Positions 1-7,230 of a stretch of DNA of 7,668 bases are shown here, one piece after another. Under the pieces are notes generated by a model, which worked only from the letters and a program-made list of their open reading frames with translations, had not been told where the DNA came from and did no database searches. Source of the stretch: Flavobacterium sp. (GTDB taxonomy: Bacteria > Bacteroidota > Bacteroidia > Flavobacteriales > Flavobacteriaceae); the NCBI GenBank assembly GCA_030152225.1, contig JASLHL010000016.1:1-7668 (forward strand). The letters are read 5' to 3'. How positions within the stretch are numbered: the stretch's first letter is position 1; every line of letters begins with the position of its first letter. The position numbers and the translations under genes are program-made.

Positions 1-2463
1 CTCTACGATAAAAGTGTCTTCGTCATTCAATCCATACACCCAAATTTCTTTGGTTTCATTTGGGTAATACGTTTTCATCAACAGGGGTTCTGGTCCTGAT
101 TTTTTCTCTCTAAACTGCATCACATGAACCGAACCATCTTCCTTTCGCTTCAGGGTAAAGGTGTCTTTTTTATCCGTACCCGACAAGACAACATACTTGC
201 GCAATTCCTTGTAATATCGAGGCACATAAGCGACTATTTTTTGCTTGCGCACTTTGAGTACTTCTTTGATGTGTTCGATATCTTCGCCTTGTACTTCGTT
301 GGGAAGCTGGGCAAAAATGCGATCGATGCTTTCATCATCCAAGGCATCAACAACCGATTGAGCCTCGTTAATCCAGTCTTCTTCCGTGGTTGACTTAAGC
401 AAGTATTGATCCAGCGGAAATGCCGTATGGTTAATCCAGCGCGGGCTAGCAAAATCAGCCGTATAATTTTGCATGTGGCGCAATACGGGTAATTTTTTGA
501 TCAGCGATAACAACGCACCGTCAATTTTGGCAAACGCCTGATCGCGATCTCTTGGTACGGGGCGATACACCGTTTGATCTCCTTCTTTAAATTCAGACCA
601 TCTCCATTGATCGCCATGTCGATCCCAATCGCCAATCAGCATATCGAAGATTCGCGCACGCAAATATAGGGGCTCATCCACTTCGTATTTCTCACTTTTT
701 CTCAAATTGGCAATGACATCTGTGGTACTGATGATTTTTGCGGCATTTCCAAAACTATCTGCCTCATCATGTCCTTCACTTGGGCGTTCTTCAATCATGT
801 ATAATTCATCTCCATACTTCGCATTAAACGCTCCCAAAGCTTGTTGTTTGGGAATATAGTACAGCTCGGGATTGGTATGATAAATGCCTACTTGTTCGGA
901 TAAATCGCCAATAATAAAAGGCGTATAGGGATGTGCAGTGGTATAAAAATCATAGATAAAACCCTCTGCCCAGGTATTATCAAACGATTCCATCACGTAT
1001 TGATCGGTAAAAACAGCGGTTTGCAAAAAGCGAGACACACTTTTTCGCACCCCACGCATCACGTATTGGGTTCCGTTTTTATCCGCTAAACGCAAAGACA
1101 AGGATTGATGTCCCCCACCTGAAATCAAAGGCGTTAATCCCCCTTTTAACGTGTCTAAATTCGCTACAGGAGCCAAGATCGGTTGTCCATAGGTCGAACG
1201 ATAGTGTTCCCCCCATAAGAAACGGTAAAAACCGCCCTTTTTTGTCCATTTTGTTGGATATACACTGGCAACAATTGAATCTTGTTTGGGTGTTCCAAAC
1301 GTTTCTACTACGGCTTGTTCTGGTTTAAAAATTTGTTTTCGCCAAAGCTGTTGATGCTGTCCATCTACAAAGGAATAAAACGTAACATAGGTACTTTTAT
1401 CTGCAGCAATTTCCAACGTCGCATACCCCAATTGACCAGCGGAAAAACTACCTGGCTCAATGGCTCTTGCTGGAGATAACCCTCCCAAGGCACCACTAAC
1501 CACTTGTTTTACTCCATTTTTCTCTATGTATTGCAAGTTGCGCTCATGTCCAGACACCAAAACAACATTATCGTACATCTGGGCCATCGTTTGCAAACGC
1601 TTATTTAGGGTATTGTATTTTTTCCCCTGCAGATCTTGGGCTTGTATACCTGAGACAGCTCGGGTATAATTAATCACAGATCCCACCACAGGCAGTGGAA
1701 TTTTCGCCTCAAACGGATACAGATGATCGCGAAGTGAAAAATATCCCCCGTGATTTCCTGTGCTGTACACGGGATGGTGCAGTGCCAAAACCACAATTTT
1801 ATTTTGATTTTTATTGATTTCTCCTCTTAGTTCCTCAAAAAAGTCTTCGCGTGTTTTGATATCGCAATCCTCATTCATATTGGGTTGTTTGTCCCAATTT
1901 TCTAAATACCATTGGCTATCTACGGTGATTAATACCGTTTCATCATTAATCTTCAAACGCTCATAACCACATACTTTACGCGGTAAGAGTGCTTTTTTAT
2001 CAGCTAAAGTTGTCGATAAAAACTTAGCAATATCTTTAATTCCCTCATACCCTTTTTTCCATTCTGCCTCTCCATTGATAAAGACCATTTCCCCTTTGAA
2101 TTGGTTGGCCCAAGTCAAGGCTGTATTCAATCGAAGGTCATCTGTTTGCTTTAGCTGCTTTTTCTGTATATTATCTCCTAGCAAAACCAAGGTAGCTTGT
2201 TTATCTGCTTGTTCAAAAACGCGACTCAATTGCGCAATATGCGCTTGTTCTTCCGCAGATTTTGCTTCGAGTAAACTTCCGACTAAATAGTACGTATGTA
2301 CAATTTTATTCTCTTTTGTACGTTCTTCTACTGCTAGTTGTTCCTTATCTACGCGCTGTTGAGGATGCAATGTTGCACAAGAGTACAGCAAGGAAACAAG
2401 GAGAAAATAAGCCATTGGCTTAATTTTAATACGCCAATCAGGGTTTTGACTAAATAATTTCAT
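1..2463 (-). CDS. Large metallophosphoesterase-type lipoprotein with degenerate active site (partial, C-terminus beyond left edge)
   Basis: The reading frame is open from the ATG at 2463 to the window edge (821 codons, no stop), so the 3' part is missing. Residues 11-29 form a lipoprotein signal with lipobox LYSC (Cys29), so export and lipid anchoring are expected. Residues about 55-370 match a calcineurin-like metallophosphoesterase: LLGDN (94-98), DSQWYLENWD (182-191), ALHHPVYSTGNHGG (227-240) and SGHERNLQ (304-311). Several metal ligands are replaced: the GD of motif I is GS (62-63), the GNHD of motif III is GEAE (131-134), and the second His of GHxH is Arg308. Hydrolase activity is therefore doubtful. 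Residues about 440-660 carry GGGHQSLSLRL, GDWDRHGDQW (611-620) and PRDRDQAF (637-644), which resemble atypical-kinase motifs; this is inference. From family memory, such proteins reach about 1200 residues and end in a predicted outer-membrane barrel, not visible here. An in-frame ATG at 2475 would add four residues. Substrate unknown. Confidence 0.88.
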   Translation of the reverse strand, partial: MKLFSQNPDWRIKIKPMAYFLLVSLLYSCATLHPQQRVDKEQLAVEERTKENKIVHTYYLVGSLLEAKSAEEQAHIAQLSRVFEQADKQATLVLLGDNIQKKQLKQTDDLRLNTALTWANQFKGEMVFINGEAEWKKGYEGIKDIAKFLSTTLADKKALLPRKVCGYERLKINDETVLITVDSQWYLENWDKQPNMNEDCDIKTREDFFEELRGEINKNQNKIVVLALHHPVYSTGNHGGYFSLRDHLYPFEAKIPLPVVGSVINYTRAVSGIQAQDLQGKKYNTLNKRLQTMAQMYDNVVLVSGHERNLQYIEKNGVKQVVSGALGGLSPARAIEPGSFSAGQLGYATLEIAADKSTYVTFYSFVDGQHQQLWRKQIFKPEQAVVETFGTPKQDSIVASVYPTKWTKKGGFYRFLWGEHYRSTYGQPILAPVANLDTLKGGLTPLISGGGHQSLSLRLADKNGTQYVMRGVRKSVSRFLQTAVFTDQYVMESFDNTWAEGFIYDFYTTAHPYTPFIIGDLSEQVGIYHTNPELYYIPKQQALGAFNAKYGDELYMIEERPSEGHDEADSFGNAAKIISTTDVIANLRKSEKYEVDEPLYLRARIFDMLIGDWDRHGDQWRWSEFKEGDQTVYRPVPRDRDQAFAKIDGALLSLIKKLPVLRHMQNYTADFASPRWINHTAFPLDQYLLKSTTEEDWINEAQSVVDALDDESIDRIFAQLPNEVQGEDIEHIKEVLKVRKQKIVAYVPRYYKELRKYVVLSGTDKKDTFTLKRKEDGSVHVMQFREKKSGPEPLLMKTYYPNETKEIWVYGLNDEDTFIVE

Positions 2464-2490
2464 ATTTTTAGACATAAAAAGAGGGTTGCT
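2464..2490. promoter_or_regulatory. 27-bp head-to-head spacer between lipoprotein and HD genes
   Basis: The two start codons are separated by only 27 bp (15 bp if the upstream lipoprotein start at 2475 is used), too little for two separate promoters. The promoters must overlap each other or lie inside the opposite gene. GAGGG at 2481-2485, five bases before the ATG at 2491, could serve as a Shine-Dalgarno sequence for the HD gene, which is uncommon in this phylum. TATTTTTA at 2463-2470 matches the -7 consensus for the HD gene except for its last base, but no well-spaced -33 element accompanies it. Confidence 0.4.
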
Positions 2491-3648
2491 ATGACTATTT
2501 TACAAAAGGTTGAAGAATATATCTTTCAACTATACAAAGATACATTATCACAACAATATACCTATCATAATTTTAACCATACTATACGTGTAGTGAATGG
2601 TTTAGATGAGCTATTAAAAAAGATCGAAGTCAGTGAAAAAGAAGCGATGAACTTGAAACTCGCCGCTTGGTTTCACGATATTGGCTATACAAAATCATGT
2701 GAAGAACACGAACAAAACGGAGCCGCTATTGCCGAAGCCTATCTGCAAGAGCAAGGCGTTTCACCCGAAGATATTCAGTGTATTAAAGCCTTAATTTTAG
2801 CGACTAAGTTGGATCATGTACCTACAAATCTCTTGGAGTGCATCATCAAAGATGCGGATTTTGCACATATGGCTGATGATGACTTTATCGAGGTGAGCAA
2901 TTTGCTTTTAGATGAATTGACCACAACGTGTGATTTTAAATTTACGCAAGAGGAATGGAACCAACAGAACTTGAATTTTCTCGTTTACAGACACCGTTAC
3001 TACACCGATTACGCCCGTCAAAAATGGCAACCCAAGAAACAACAGAATATTTTTGCCATTCAAACGCGTATTGAAAAAGACAAAAAGAAGAAGGAAAAGA
3101 CCAATAAAAGAGAACATTTTAGATCGATTGACACCCTATTTCGCACCACCTTACGCAATCACACGCAATTAAGTGCCATTGCAGATCGCAAGGCGAATAT
3201 TCTATTGTCTGTCAATGCAATTATCATTTCTATTTGTTTATCTACCCTGATTCCCAAATTAGATAGCCCTTCAAATGCACACTTGATCATTCCGACTTTT
3301 GTGTTAATTTTCTTTAGTGTAGCTACCATTATTTTTGCCATCATGTCTACAAGGCCCAAAGTAACGGCAGGCACTTTTTCTCAAGAAGAAATTGAAAACC
3401 ACACCGTTAACTTGCTTTTCTTTGGTTCGTTTCACAAAATGCCATTGGATGAATATTACAAAACCCTGCGAAATTTAATCCGCAAGGAAGAAAATATTTA
3501 CGAAGCTTTGACAACCGATTTATACTACTTAGGAAAAGTATTAAACCGCAAGTATACCCTGTTGCGCATGACCTATACTATTTTCACTATTGGTATTCTC
3601 GCTTCAGTCATTGCGTTTGTTCTCGCTTTTAGAGGTATTGGTTTCTAA
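2491..3648 (+). CDS. HD-domain phosphohydrolase fused to a Pycsar-effector (PycTM/DUF5706-type) membrane domain
   Basis: This is a complete 385-residue protein. Residues 1-175 form an HD metal-dependent phosphohydrolase domain with YHNFNH (25-30), AAWFHDIGY (58-66, His62-Asp63), a His-containing segment at 71-76 and KDADF (120-124), so the usual His...His-Asp...Asp ligands are present. A lysine-rich linker (194-207) follows. Residues about 211-385 resemble the PycTM effector family: ADRKANILLSVNA (231-243) leads into a first membrane helix (about 236-254), a second helix spans about 264-285, a soluble segment covers about 290-355, and a final helix spans about 362-381. In Pycsar systems PycTM proteins are membrane effectors gated by a cyclic pyrimidine nucleotide. 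Here the N-terminal enzyme suggests ligand hydrolysis or another nucleotide reaction on the cytoplasmic side, which is inference. No nucleotidyl cyclase gene is adjacent. GAGGG lies five bases before the ATG. The 3' end overlaps the convergent GAF gene by 20 bp. Confidence 0.88.
   Translation: MTILQKVEEYIFQLYKDTLSQQYTYHNFNHTIRVVNGLDELLKKIEVSEKEAMNLKLAAWFHDIGYTKSCEEHEQNGAAIAEAYLQEQGVSPEDIQCIKALILATKLDHVPTNLLECIIKDADFAHMADDDFIEVSNLLLDELTTTCDFKFTQEEWNQQNLNFLVYRHRYYTDYARQKWQPKKQQNIFAIQTRIEKDKKKKEKTNKREHFRSIDTLFRTTLRNHTQLSAIADRKANILLSVNAIIISICLSTLIPKLDSPSNAHLIIPTFVLIFFSVATIIFAIMSTRPKVTAGTFSQEEIENHTVNLLFFGSFHKMPLDEYYKTLRNLIRKEENIYEALTTDLYYLGKVLNRKYTLLRMTYTIFTIGILASVIAFVLAFRGIGF
2535..2542 (-). promoter_or_regulatory. 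Candidate -7 element for the lipoprotein gene
   Basis: On the minus strand this reads TATCTTTG, an exact match to the Bacteroidota -7 consensus TAnnTTTG. It lies inside the start of the HD gene on the opposite strand and would give a leader of roughly 55-65 bases before the lipoprotein start. I found no TTTG at the expected -33 distance, and an eight-base match can occur by chance. Confidence 0.35.
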
Positions 3649-5995
3649 GGAAATTCACCATGAGTTGCGGATAATCCAGCTGTTCTAGGTTATAGTCTAA
3701 ATTCACTAGTACACGAAGTCCAATTAAGCCCGAAACGCCTTGCAAATCTTCTACATCAAAAGCTTGAATAGTAGATTGTAATATACCTAAATGCTGTAAA
3801 TACTTGACATAGCCCATGTATTCATCGCGGTCTGCATGGGAGGCAAATACAATGGCAATACTCTTCGGTTGTACGATGCGTTCTTCTGAGTTTTGAATCA
3901 TGGCTTTGTCCAAGCGTTTTTTGATAATTTCATAACGGGTATTGTATGAACCGTCGATGTCAAAACGCTTCTCATCCATTCGAAATTGAATACTCAACGA
4001 CGCGTCATAAACCAAAATCAACGATGTTGCATCCATGGGGATTTTATCTTGAATATTGTTGCGGTAATGTACACACATTTGCTCTGCTATCACTTGGAGT
4101 TGCCACAGGCGCAAATTTTGTAAATACGTAATATCAAAAGCACGATCAGGGCAAATAGAATCACCAATATACATATTGTGCTCTACACCATCGGTTTTAA
4201 ATCGCTCGTAATAATGTGGATACACCTCTTGTGCCTGCTTTTGTCTTTTGTCTAAGATATCGGAATAACACTTGTTAATACGTCCAATTTGCTTGTCAAA
4301 TACCTTGCGATAACGGTAGTACACATCTAACTCATAATCGATATGCACGAAGTAAGCATTTAGCTTTTCCGCATTAAACAAATAGCTTTCTTTTTGCAAC
4401 AAAGGATGTATTTCTTCGCGAATATAGCTTTGAATGCGTTGTTCTAAGCCCGAATAAAAGTGGTTCTTTACTTGTTTGTAATAGGCTTGAATTTTTAAGC
4501 GGTGTTTTTCCATTAGGATATTGTCACTCGATTTGGCATAGTCTTCCAACAAATCAGACAGCTGCTTAAGTTGTGCCATTAAATCCTGTTGGATAGCATT
4601 ATTGCGCAGTTGACTAGAGCCTTTGATATCAATTTCACCATAGAGTGGAAACACATCGGGAAAGGCAATAGGCGTCAAAATATAGTTTTTATCTGCCACA
4701 CTATCCATATAGTTCTTCTGCGCTTCTTCGAGAAACTTCCAATATACACTTGGGTGAATGGTGGTGTATTCCCGCTGTATAATGGCCTCAATGTGATTCA
4801 AAGCATCGGACCTCACCCGTTCCATCGTCTCCGCAATGATCGGCATAAGTTCATTTAGCTTTTGTGCATTCACACTGTGAAGATCACGCGGATTACTCGA
4901 AACTATTTCCAAAATTCCCTCAATCCCAGTAGAAGTAATAATCGGGCTAAACAAACAGCTGCGAACTCCCTTTTTCTCCAGGTTCTCACACATTTCTCGG
5001 TGTTCTTCATTTTGGATTTCAGCCTCCACATCAGAAATGCTAAAATATTGTTTCTGCACCATCAGTCGACGATAAGCCTGAGCAGAAATAACAATTTGGC
5101 TCTGTTCTTCATTGAGCAAATAGCTGTTGACAATCATGACGTTTTTGAGTTCTGCTTGAGCAGTAGTGTCTCCACGCAAAACCGTTAATCCAATTTTCAG
5201 GTTGGGCAATTTAAAAATAGAACTGAACAACTGATTGACAAAATCGCCTAATGGCTTGCGTTGTAGTTCGGTTTTTAGGAAGCTCTCTTTCAGTAATGAC
5301 AAGGCATTTTCAAAGGTTACATCGACTAAACTCAACAAACCAAATCCCCTGAGATCCCAACTTTTTTGTGGGAAATAGCGTTGCCACAGTTCAAAATCAT
5401 CGTAATTATCCTGTAGCAATTCGATGTCTTTTTGGGTGAGCATTACCGCATTTTCTCTAGGAGATAGTTCGACAAAATCTGCGTTATATAACACGCGATA
5501 GTATCGCGTAATACCGCGTTTATCGGGTAGATCAATAAACAGGGGTTGGCTGAGATCGAAATTGGTATTGAAGTAAAAGTTCATAATAATACAACAACAC
5601 GCGATATAGTATTCATTTTGATTAAAATTGCGGATTTCACCCGTATACGTCCCACCAGCATCCAATATAATTTGTTTAAAACGTCGGGTATGATTGAACA
5701 TTATATTTTGAAAAGGCATAGAAACGGCCTTAATTTCATTGTCGGATAAAGCCGATGGAAAAATAACGTCAAAGAGTTCTTTCACCAAACTTTCATACGT
5801 ATCTGTCATTGGCGTATCAACGACTTCTTCTTCGACGATGAGTTGCTGATCCGCTCTGGCTAAAAGGTCTTCATAATACGCTTTTTTATAGGGATTTCCA
5901 TAATCAAGCGCAATAAACTTTTTCAACTCGTCTTTTAGTTTATCAAAAGAGAATTCGATATGGAACGGGGTCAATTCAAACGCTTTTAATCTCAT
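3629..5995 (-). CDS. GAF-domain-containing protein of unknown function (788 aa)
   Basis: This is a complete 788-residue protein with no signal peptide or membrane helix, so it is probably cytoplasmic. Residues about 235-400 look like a GAF sensor domain: a leading helix, strands around LKIGLTVLRG (266-275), then KKGVRSCLFSPI (341-352) and GIEGILEIVSS (357-367), and a closing amphipathic helix (about 376-396). The N-terminal 230 residues are not recognised. The stretch at 405-600 is mostly helical, with charged segments that could form coiled coils, and contains GEIDIKGSSQLRN (453-465), faintly like the first strand of class III nucleotidyl cyclases but without the later catalytic residues. 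The C-terminal region (about 650-788) is also unassigned; it includes SLILVYDAS (658-666) and DLQGVSGLIGLRVLVNL (750-766). GAF domains bind small ligands such as cyclic nucleotides, but the ligand here cannot be read from sequence. The ATG at 5995 follows a near-consensus -7 element. The ATG at 6000 is out of frame and meets TGA at its third codon. Confidence 0.85.
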   Translation of the reverse strand: MRLKAFELTPFHIEFSFDKLKDELKKFIALDYGNPYKKAYYEDLLARADQQLIVEEEVVDTPMTDTYESLVKELFDVIFPSALSDNEIKAVSMPFQNIMFNHTRRFKQIILDAGGTYTGEIRNFNQNEYYIACCCIIMNFYFNTNFDLSQPLFIDLPDKRGITRYYRVLYNADFVELSPRENAVMLTQKDIELLQDNYDDFELWQRYFPQKSWDLRGFGLLSLVDVTFENALSLLKESFLKTELQRKPLGDFVNQLFSSIFKLPNLKIGLTVLRGDTTAQAELKNVMIVNSYLLNEEQSQIVISAQAYRRLMVQKQYFSISDVEAEIQNEEHREMCENLEKKGVRSCLFSPIITSTGIEGILEIVSSNPRDLHSVNAQKLNELMPIIAETMERVRSDALNHIEAIIQREYTTIHPSVYWKFLEEAQKNYMDSVADKNYILTPIAFPDVFPLYGEIDIKGSSQLRNNAIQQDLMAQLKQLSDLLEDYAKSSDNILMEKHRLKIQAYYKQVKNHFYSGLEQRIQSYIREEIHPLLQKESYLFNAEKLNAYFVHIDYELDVYYRYRKVFDKQIGRINKCYSDILDKRQKQAQEVYPHYYERFKTDGVEHNMYIGDSICPDRAFDITYLQNLRLWQLQVIAEQMCVHYRNNIQDKIPMDATSLILVYDASLSIQFRMDEKRFDIDGSYNTRYEIIKKRLDKAMIQNSEERIVQPKSIAIVFASHADRDEYMGYVKYLQHLGILQSTIQAFDVEDLQGVSGLIGLRVLVNLDYNLEQLDYPQLMVNFLRNQYL

Positions 5996-6017
5996 GTCAT
6001 TTACTTCTATAAGGGTT

Positions 6018-6025
6018 TAAAGATA
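6018..6025 (-). promoter_or_regulatory. Candidate -7 element for the GAF-domain gene
   Basis: The minus strand reads TATCTTTA, seven of eight positions of TAnnTTTG, 22 bases upstream of the GAF start codon. Transcription would begin about 6-7 bases downstream, giving a very short leader of roughly 15 bases. No clear TTTG is seen at the -33 position. It faces away from the dus promoter element in the same 139-bp intergenic region. Confidence 0.4.
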
Positions 6026-6105
6026 CGGAATCCTTGAGTTTTAATTCCATTTCCCCTTAATTATCTTCTTTGTAAAGTTCTAAAAAACGAAAAAATAAAA
6101 TATTG

Positions 6106-6113
6106 TACTTTTG
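6106..6113 (+). promoter_or_regulatory. Candidate -7 element for the dus gene
   Basis: TACTTTTG is an exact match to the Bacteroidota TAnnTTTG consensus and is followed by CA, as is common. An A-rich stretch (6081-6100) precedes it, but there is no convincing TTTG at -33. The start site would fall near 6119, leaving a leader of about 15 bases to the ATG at 6135. This argues against translation from the in-frame TTG at 6111, which lies within the promoter element. Confidence 0.6.
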
Positions 6114-6134
6114 CAGGAAATATCGAAAACGATT

Positions 6135-7130
6135 ATGATTAAAATTGGCAATATAGAACTACCCGATCATCCGTTGCTTTTGGCACCGATGGAAGATGTG
6201 AGTGATCCTCCTTTTCGCCGTTTGTGTAAAAAACACGGGGCGGATTTAATGTATTCAGAATTTATTTCTTCTGAAGGATTAATTCGCGATGCTATAAAAA
6301 GCAAGATGAAATTGGATATTTTTGATTACGAGCGTCCTGTTGGTATTCAGATTTTTGGTGGCGATGAGGAAGCGATGGCGATGTCAGCGCGAATCGTAGA
6401 AACGGTACGTCCTGATTTAGTGGATATTAATTTTGGATGTCCCGTAAAAAAAGTAGTATGCAAAGGTGCGGGTGCAGGTGTATTGAAAGACATTGATTTA
6501 ATGATTCGCCTAACCAAAGCGGTGGTGTCGAGCACCTCATTACCTGTAACGGTAAAAACGCGTTTGGGCTGGGATGAGGAATCAATAAATATAGATGAAG
6601 TAGCAGAGCGCTTGCAAGATGTAGGGGTACAAGCCTTGACGATTCACGCGAGAACCCGTGCGCAGATGTACAAAGGGCATTCGGATTGGACACATATTGA
6701 ACGCATCAAAAACAATCCGCGTATTAAAATTCCCATTTTTGGCAATGGCGATATCGATAGCCCACAAAAGGCATTGGAGTACAAAGAAAAATTTGGCTTA
6801 GACGGTATGATGATTGGTCGTGCTGCCATAGGCTATCCTTGGATTTTTGACGAAATAAAGCACTATTTTCAAACAGGAGAATTCTTACCTCCTCCTACTA
6901 TTAAAGATCGCTTAGAAGCTGCTAAAAACCATTTAATCTGGTCCATGGAATGGAAAGGTGAACGCTTGGGTATCGTCGAAATGCGCCGTCACTATACTAA
7001 CTACTTCAAAGGCATCCACGGGTTCAAACCCCATCGCCTAAAATTAGTTACCACAGATGACGTAACGGAATTGTTAAACTTGTTTGATCAAATTGCAGCA
7101 GAATACAAAGATTACGTGATTGGTGAATAG
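6135..7130 (+). CDS. dusB: tRNA-dihydrouridine synthase (DusB-like)
   Basis: This is a complete 331-residue flavoenzyme that reduces specific uridines of tRNA to dihydrouridine with FMN and NAD(P)H, in the cytoplasm. The TIM-barrel domain (about 1-240) shows the expected motifs: LAPMEDVSDPPFRR (16-29) at the FMN site, SEFISSEGLI (41-50), QIFGG (72-76), DINFGCPVKKV (97-107) with Cys102 as the catalytic acid, KTRLGW (141-146), HARTRAQMYKG (171-181), GNGDI (203-207) and MIGRAAIGYPWIF (226-238). The remaining 90 residues form the helical tRNA-binding domain. Length is normal for the family. I chose ATG 6135 because the longer in-frame TTG start at 6111 falls inside the -7 promoter element and the sequence homologous to other Dus proteins begins at MIKIGN. 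DusB is the closest subfamily by overall motif pattern, but exact target uridines are not readable from sequence. The last two codons and the stop already form part of a heptamer repeat array. No terminator hairpin follows. Confidence 0.95.
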   Translation: MIKIGNIELPDHPLLLAPMEDVSDPPFRRLCKKHGADLMYSEFISSEGLIRDAIKSKMKLDIFDYERPVGIQIFGGDEEAMAMSARIVETVRPDLVDINFGCPVKKVVCKGAGAGVLKDIDLMIRLTKAVVSSTSLPVTVKTRLGWDEESINIDEVAERLQDVGVQALTIHARTRAQMYKGHSDWTHIERIKNNPRIKIPIFGNGDIDSPQKALEYKEKFGLDGMMIGRAAIGYPWIFDEIKHYFQTGEFLPPPTIKDRLEAAKNHLIWSMEWKGERLGIVEMRRHYTNYFKGIHGFKPHRLKLVTTDDVTELLNLFDQIAAEYKDYVIGE

Positions 7131-7171
7131 TGAGTGGTGAATGGTGAATGGTGAGTGGTGAGTGGTGAAGA
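7123..7171 (+). repeat. Heptamer tandem array GTGARTG, seven units, overlapping the dus stop
   Basis: Seven consecutive seven-base units start at 7123, 7130, 7137, 7144, 7151, 7158 and 7165: GTGAATA, GTGAGTG, GTGAATG, GTGAATG, GTGAGTG, GTGAGTG and GTGAAGA. The middle five are perfect GTGARTG and the end units are diverged. The first unit includes the dus stop codon TAG at 7128-7130, so the array is rooted in the gene's 3' end. Such arrays are expected to change in length by replication slippage. Confidence 0.9.
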
Positions 7172-7179
7172 GTAGAGAA

Positions 7180-7228
7180 GGGAAATGGGAAATGGGAAAT
7201 GAGAGAAGGGAGAAGGGAGAAGGGAGAA
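7180..7228 (+). repeat. Two adjoining heptamer arrays: GGGAAAT x3 and GGGAGAA x3
   Basis: GGGAAAT occurs three times without interruption at 7180-7200. It is followed in the same register by GAGAGAA (7201-7207) and three perfect GGGAGAA units (7208-7228). The strand is almost pure purine, so the complementary strand is a polypyrimidine tract that could adopt triplex-type structures. The seven-base unit length equals that of the preceding array although the sequences differ. Confidence 0.9.
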
Positions 7229-7230
7229 AC

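Noticed and set aside
2464..2475. Alternative lipoprotein start at 2475 (adds MSKN).
   Set aside because: It is in frame and possible, but neither start has a Shine-Dalgarno sequence, and the start at 2463 already gives a normal basic region before the signal helix. I kept the shorter form and noted the other.
4601..4640. Possible class III nucleotidyl cyclase motif (GEIDIKGSSQLRN) in the GAF-domain protein, which would complete a Pycsar pair with the HD-PycTM gene.
   Set aside because: Only the first-strand-like motif is present. The following lysine/glycine-aspartate and transition-state residues expected of class III cyclases are missing, and the next 150 residues look mostly helical. It is not called a cyclase.
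6111..6134. TTG start at 6111 for the dihydrouridine synthase, adding eight residues.
   Set aside because: The TTG lies inside the TACTTTTG promoter element, so it would be upstream of the likely transcription start, and the added residues precede the conserved beginning of the protein.
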